Positions 35,464 through 38,847 of a stretch of 38,847 bases of DNA are shown piece after piece; positions within the stretch are counted from its first letter, which is position 1, and each line of letters begins with the position of its first letter. The DNA is from Roseiflexus sp. (GTDB lineage: Bacteria; Chloroflexota; Chloroflexia; Chloroflexales; Roseiflexaceae). A model generated the notes under the pieces. That model was not told where the DNA came from. It saw only the letters and a program-made list of their open reading frames with translations, and searched no databases. The stretch covers positions 1-38,847 of the forward strand of contig JAGHYV010000042.1 of assembly GCA_017743475.1 (NCBI GenBank), given 5' to 3'. The position numbers and the translations under genes were made by a program.

Positions 35464-36458
35464 ATTTCCTCCTCTTCTACCGTATCGGTATCTTCAAAAC
35501 GCTCACCAGTGATCGTCAGAAAAGCATCCGCCAGACTAACCTCCCGGCGCTCCACGCGAGTCGCATCAGGAAAAATGCGAAGCAATTGGGGCAGATCGTA
35601 AGAAGACGAAATTCTGATACACAATCTGCTCCCTCCATCCACGCTTTGGATGCTATCAAGGAAAAGTCCTTTTGGAAGTTTTACCCTGTTCTCCGAATAT
35701 GTTCCTGGTAAATCAATAAACAACCAACCGTGATTTCCAGATAATGCCTTAATTTCTGAAGGTGAGCCATCCGCACGAATTTTCCCTTGATGGATAATCA
35801 ATAATCTTTCAGGTACCGTTTCAGCTTCCTCCATATCGTGGGTTGCCAGTAAAAGTGTTACACCCTGTTGTGTAGCTAAATCCTTGAGCAGACTCCATAT
35901 TTCGCGTTTCCCTTGCACATCAAGACCACTGGATGGTTCATCCAAAATCAAGAGGCGCGGCTCGTGTAACAGGGCTCGCGCAATCATCAATTGCTTGCGC
36001 ATGCCGGTAGAGAATTTCTCTACTGGCACATGAGCGAATTCAGAAAGCCCTACTGTTTTCAATAAAAATTCACTTCTTTCGCACGCTTTTCTGGAGGACA
36101 GGTTATATAATCCCGCGAAAAGTTGCAAATTTTCTTGTGCGGTGAGCTTCCAATATAAGCTGCGCTCACTCGGCAATACCAACCCTATTTTCTGTCTCAC
36201 CATACGGGGGAAGCGCAACACATCTACGCCTTCTATCGCTGCTCTTCCACTATCAGGCACTAACAAAGTAGAGAGAATTTTCAGCAGAGTGGTTTTTCCC
36301 GCCCCATTGGGCCCCAACAGCCCAACCATCTCTCCCGCTGAGATTGAAAAACTCACTTCTCGCAGAGCCGCTATTTTGCGTTCTACTCCGCGTGAAAAGA
36401 ACGAAGGTTTTTCTCGCACAGTATATGTCTTAGTTAAAGCTTCACATTCAATCATCAT
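35460..36458 (-). CDS. ABC transporter ATPase of peptide exporter
   Basis: A 332-residue cytoplasmic ATPase of the NatA/ABC-2 group. Walker A is GLLGPNGAGKTTLL, signature FSTGMRKQLMIARALL (STGM variant typical for this group), Walker B LLILDEPSSGLD, switch His in LLATHDMEE. A C-terminal domain of about 90 residues follows. ATG 36458 overlaps the maturase stop by four bases (ATGA); longer upstream reading is a shadow of the maturase. It energises the two permeases downstream. Confidence 0.92.
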   Translation of the reverse strand: MMIECEALTKTYTVREKPSFFSRGVERKIAALREVSFSISAGEMVGLLGPNGAGKTTLLKILSTLLVPDSGRAAIEGVDVLRFPRMVRQKIGLVLPSERSLYWKLTAQENLQLFAGLYNLSSRKACERSEFLLKTVGLSEFAHVPVEKFSTGMRKQLMIARALLHEPRLLILDEPSSGLDVQGKREIWSLLKDLATQQGVTLLLATHDMEEAETVPERLLIIHQGKIRADGSPSEIKALSGNHGWLFIDLPGTYSENRVKLPKGLFLDSIQSVDGGSRLCIRISSSYDLPQLLRIFPDATRVERREVSLADAFLTITGERFEDTDTVEEEEI

Positions 36459-37786
36459 TCCCTCGCTTTGCGACGAATATGTGGATACGAAGTGGAGGTT
36501 GTTTGGGCATACAAGCGAAGCAAGGCTGGCAACGAAATGGCATGAAATTCTTTCCAGCAATCCAGGCTGAACAGGTCGCCCGTTTTTACCCACGCGTTGA
36601 AACGACATCTCCCATTGCAATAGGGCAGGTAGGGGCAATGACGACACTCATCTACTGGTGCGCCAAAGTTGATAAGAGGAGCCGAACGATGAGCAATATT
36701 TAAGGGTGTATCTTGAATGTCACCAACATGAAAAGCGTCTCTGCCGACGGCAGATATGCATTTATACAACCCTCCATCAGGCGCAATAATAAACTCATTG
36801 TCTCGTTCCCTTGGGCAGGGACTGGAAATTAAGAAGTCAATGATTTGAAGTCCTTCGGTCAGAACAGATTCAACTGCATTTACAAATTCCATAGCAGTAG
36901 ATTGAGGCTCTGAAATGTATAATGCGCAATGTTGACTGTCCCAACCAGGGTTCGAAGCCAATCCAACATTAATCGCAAACCTATCGAGATGGTTGCTAAA
37001 GCGATGGCGCAGAAATTGAGCAAGTTCCCTGATGTGTGGCGCATTATGAGAATCAACAACGATATGAATGGCCACAAATATACCAGCATCCAGGGCAGCA
37101 GAAATACCTTCAACGACCTTGTTGAAAGTTCCAGCTCCACCTATGCTGATACGACGGGCATCATGTATTTGGCGCGGTCCGTCAAGAGTAATCTGAAGGG
37201 TAGAAATGCCGATTCGGCAGAGTCTATCTATGTATCGAGGAACAAGCACCCCATTTGTGATGGCCATTTGATTCAATCGCGTCTTTTCAGGCAACCCCTC
37301 TTTCAAAAAATTGTGGAGTGTCTCAATGGCTTCTATGTTTGCAAGGGGTTCACCGCCAAAATAAGTTAGAGTGATTTCGTTAGGTAAATATTCTCCAACC
37401 ACTTTTTTAATAAACTCGGCGACGCCAAAAGTATCTATACCATCAACTGCACTATCTTCAAAGCGAACTGGCTTCTGCATGCAGTACTTGCACGCGAGAT
37501 TGCAAGCAAAAGTAGTCAACACGGTGAAAGTTAAGTGACCAGAGTAGAATTTCACCTTGTTTCGGTTTAGGAGAAAGGTTTGGTACTCATCCACATCTAC
37601 CGGAACTAAAAATCCGTATTTCATCAAGTCCCCTACATAGGGATGTGTTTCCCAAGCTCCACTAGATTCATAAGTTTTCCACAATTCCCGCTCTAACACA
37701 GCAAAAGCATTGGTCATGGTGTTATACACTGCGATCTCAGTATCGTTTACATCGGTCATGATTGTAAATTGTGAGAGCTTTAGCAT
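36455..37786 (-). CDS. Radical SAM/SPASM peptide maturase
   Basis: A 443-residue enzyme predicted to modify the precursor peptide encoded just upstream. Residues 1-80 form a peptide-recognition-like N-terminal domain (TEIAVYNTMTNAFAVLERE). The radical SAM 4Fe-4S motif CNLACKYC is at Cys95, Cys99 and Cys102; YFGGEP follows. The SPASM domain has Cys381, Cys384, Cys390, Cys394 and Cys410 (CRHCPYLPYCNGRC...DCW), exactly the Cx2Cx5Cx3C spacing for auxiliary clusters. Such enzymes make thioether, C-C or epimerised links. ATG 37786 has AAGGAG upstream. Product chemistry cannot be told. Confidence 0.93.
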   Translation of the reverse strand: MLKLSQFTIMTDVNDTEIAVYNTMTNAFAVLERELWKTYESSGAWETHPYVGDLMKYGFLVPVDVDEYQTFLLNRNKVKFYSGHLTFTVLTTFACNLACKYCMQKPVRFEDSAVDGIDTFGVAEFIKKVVGEYLPNEITLTYFGGEPLANIEAIETLHNFLKEGLPEKTRLNQMAITNGVLVPRYIDRLCRIGISTLQITLDGPRQIHDARRISIGGAGTFNKVVEGISAALDAGIFVAIHIVVDSHNAPHIRELAQFLRHRFSNHLDRFAINVGLASNPGWDSQHCALYISEPQSTAMEFVNAVESVLTEGLQIIDFLISSPCPRERDNEFIIAPDGGLYKCISAVGRDAFHVGDIQDTPLNIAHRSAPLINFGAPVDECRHCPYLPYCNGRCRFNAWVKTGDLFSLDCWKEFHAISLPALLRLYAQTTSTSYPHIRRKARE

Positions 37787-37830
37787 GATTTTACTCCTTG
37801 AAACTTGAAACGCGCCTTTCTTCCACAAGT

Positions 37831-37872
37831 GGGTATCCTCACGGAAAGTTATGCACTTTCGTGAGGATACCC
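37831..37872 (-). promoter_or_regulatory. Stable hairpin between precursor peptide and maturase
   Basis: GGGTATCCTCACGGAAAG (37831-37848) pairs with CTTTCGTGAGGATACCC (37856-37872), 17 pairs with one bulged base and a 7-nt loop. It lies 28 bases past the peptide stop and 44 bases before the maturase ATG. No U-tract follows. It likely stabilises the peptide message or partly attenuates transcription so that precursor exceeds enzyme. Confidence 0.8.
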
Positions 37873-37900
37873 TTGCAGCAGCTACGTTGTTACATTGGCT

Positions 37901-38005
37901 CTATATCGTGGTCTTGCATCGCTGGGAGCGATTAGTACAACCACCGAGGATGACTCCTCCGCCAGCTGTATAGCTCGCTGCAAAGCCCTGATTAATCAGC
38001 TTCAT
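37901..38005 (-). CDS. RiPP precursor peptide (34 aa)
   Basis: A 34-residue peptide with an unusually strong ribosome-binding site, AAAGGAGGTGATAAGTAATG. It opens MKLINQGFAASYTAGGGVIL, then GGCTNRSQRCKTTI. Cys23 and Cys30 (CX6C) lie in the C-terminal part after a Gly-Gly pair, which could be a leader cleavage site; an earlier GGG is an alternative. It is the first gene after attC site E (34 bases from the core), followed by a hairpin and the radical SAM/SPASM maturase. I recognise no named family. Candidate modifications are thioether or C-C crosslinks. That it is translated and matured is inference, but size, position and ribosome site fit strongly. Confidence 0.8.
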   Translation of the reverse strand: MKLINQGFAASYTAGGGVILGGCTNRSQRCKTTI

Positions 38006-38038
38006 TACTTATCACCTCCTTTCTTTTTAGGATTTTGC

Positions 38039-38112
<74 letters not shown>

Positions 38113-38162
38113 GGCGCGTTCAGTGGAAGCGGAACGGCGCGGGTCTGGCCTTTGTTTTCCTA

Positions 38163-38801
38163 TCACTTTTCTGCTGCTTCTCTTGTTAAGAATAAGTCTG
38201 CGGATACCGCAGAAGCATCAAGTAGTTCCCATTTCACAAGACGAGAGATAGCGTGGATAACGGATTTGTCTCCATCGATCACGATGCGTCGCCATTCAAC
38301 AGTCCTACCGAGAGCTACATCGAATTTCAGCGTTTCGACTATCGGGAAGTTGGGGTAGATGTCGCTAGCAGATAACGTCCCGCGTCTTTCGAATACATGA
38401 ACGTCACCCCACAGCTCGTCGCTCTCGATACCCCTATATTCATAACCCCCAATTGTAGCCGGGGAATTGATGTTGTTGAGAAATTTGCGACTCAAGTGAG
38501 TGGTATTATTGAGCCACTCGTCGTGAGTTAACGTGGTGGTGATGGCTTGCTGAGTACATTCCACTTTCTCCTCATAGCGTTGACACTCTTCCACTACCCC
38601 ACCAAAACCTGTTCCAACTCGGCTCACTTCGACGCCCTCTTTGGGTTCGGTTTCGCGTGTGCGGTAGTAACGCTCGTATCTGAACCGATTGGGGTCATTC
38701 ACATCAACCCAGTACCTGTCAATGCTGTCGATCGTCAGGTACGGACTTGGATATGGCGGAATACCCTCAAGTTGAAAGTATTCATATTCATAAGACATCA
38801 T
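38163..38801 (-). CDS. Hypothetical cassette protein (about 212 aa)
   Basis: Starts MMSYEYEYFQLEGIPPYPSP, with many Tyr, Glu and Arg residues. There is no signal peptide or membrane segment. A mid-region (ATIGGYEYRGIESDELWGDV) and a C-terminal helical part end in LTREAAEK. ATG could be 38801 or 38798. It precedes attC site E, so it should be the previous cassette in the array. I do not recognise the family. The DNA around its start codon is repeated at 29760-29811. Confidence 0.65.
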   Translation of the reverse strand: MMSYEYEYFQLEGIPPYPSPYLTIDSIDRYWVDVNDPNRFRYERYYRTRETEPKEGVEVSRVGTGFGGVVEECQRYEEKVECTQQAITTTLTHDEWLNNTTHLSRKFLNNINSPATIGGYEYRGIESDELWGDVHVFERRGTLSASDIYPNFPIVETLKFDVALGRTVEWRRIVIDGDKSVIHAISRLVKWELLDASAVSADLFLTREAAEK

Positions 38802-38847
38802 CAAGATTTAGTGATATACTATTTTTGTACAATCTGAAAATGGAGAA
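38794..38847. repeat. Right copy of island-flanking direct repeat
   Basis: GACATCATCAAG, AGTGATATA, an A/T tract and CTGAAAA occur in the same order as at 29760-29811. It covers the start codon and upstream region of the last cassette gene and is cut by the window edge. Confidence 0.6.

Noticed and set aside
35460-36647. Longer start for the ABC ATPase
   Set aside because: The extra 63 residues are the maturase read in another frame; ATG 36458 with ATGA overlap fits better.

Overview
This window looks like chromosomal DNA of a filamentous anoxygenic phototroph-type Chloroflexota, most like Roseiflexus. This is an inference from high GC, codon style, the mix of housekeeping and transporter genes, and the proline/threonine-rich lipoprotein linker; no rRNA or taxonomic marker was searched. 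Several genes carry single frameshifts, so some genes here are decaying or the assembly has indel errors.

Layout. 88-3544 (- strand) is a sugar ABC importer (binding protein, two permeases) with a lac-type palindromic operator just past its end. 3693-6517 (-) is an overlapping operon of SAM methyltransferase (broken), AhpD-like protein, OmpR-type response regulator (broken) and sensor kinase. 6589-11395 holds two copies of a 68-bp tandem repeat cluster that bracket a radical SAM gene and a heavily frameshifted STAND/NB-ARC ATPase with TPR repeats. 11610-15099 has a GNAT remnant, a Gfo/Idh/MocA oxidoreductase, a small membrane protein and a Ppx/GppA-HD protein. 15156-24545 is core: ftsK, gpmI, secA, then a MobA-like nucleotidyltransferase and a MoeA-like molybdopterin-binding protein. 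tRNA-Met, glgX, ssb and an aldehyde dehydrogenase follow up to 29620.

29.9-38.8 kb is different: lower GC in places, and an ordered array of minus-strand genes separated by palindromic sites of 70-129 bp. These sites have the architecture of integron attC sites: outer RYYYAAC/GTTRRRY cores, an inner imperfect stem, and an extra unpaired base always on the same side. Five clear sites (30993-31068, 31708-31777, 33341-33469, 33817-33888, 38039-38112) and one weak one (29933-29990) share one orientation. They cut the region into cassettes: an unknown 213-aa protein; a five-gene peptide cassette; a GNAT/DUF5946 chimera; an IS5-like element plus a DUF433/DUF5615 toxin-antitoxin pair; a DUF4258/YgiT-type pair; and an unknown 280-aa protein. 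No integrase is visible, so this is best called an integron cassette array or a cluster of attC sites lacking integrase (CALIN).

The most interesting system is the cassette at 33897-38005. A 34-residue precursor peptide with two cysteines has a very strong ribosome-binding site. It is followed by a stable hairpin, a radical SAM/SPASM maturase, and a translationally coupled ABC-2 exporter (one ATPase, two permeases). It reads as a complete RiPP (modified peptide) biosynthesis-and-export operon carried as a single promoterless integron-like cassette.
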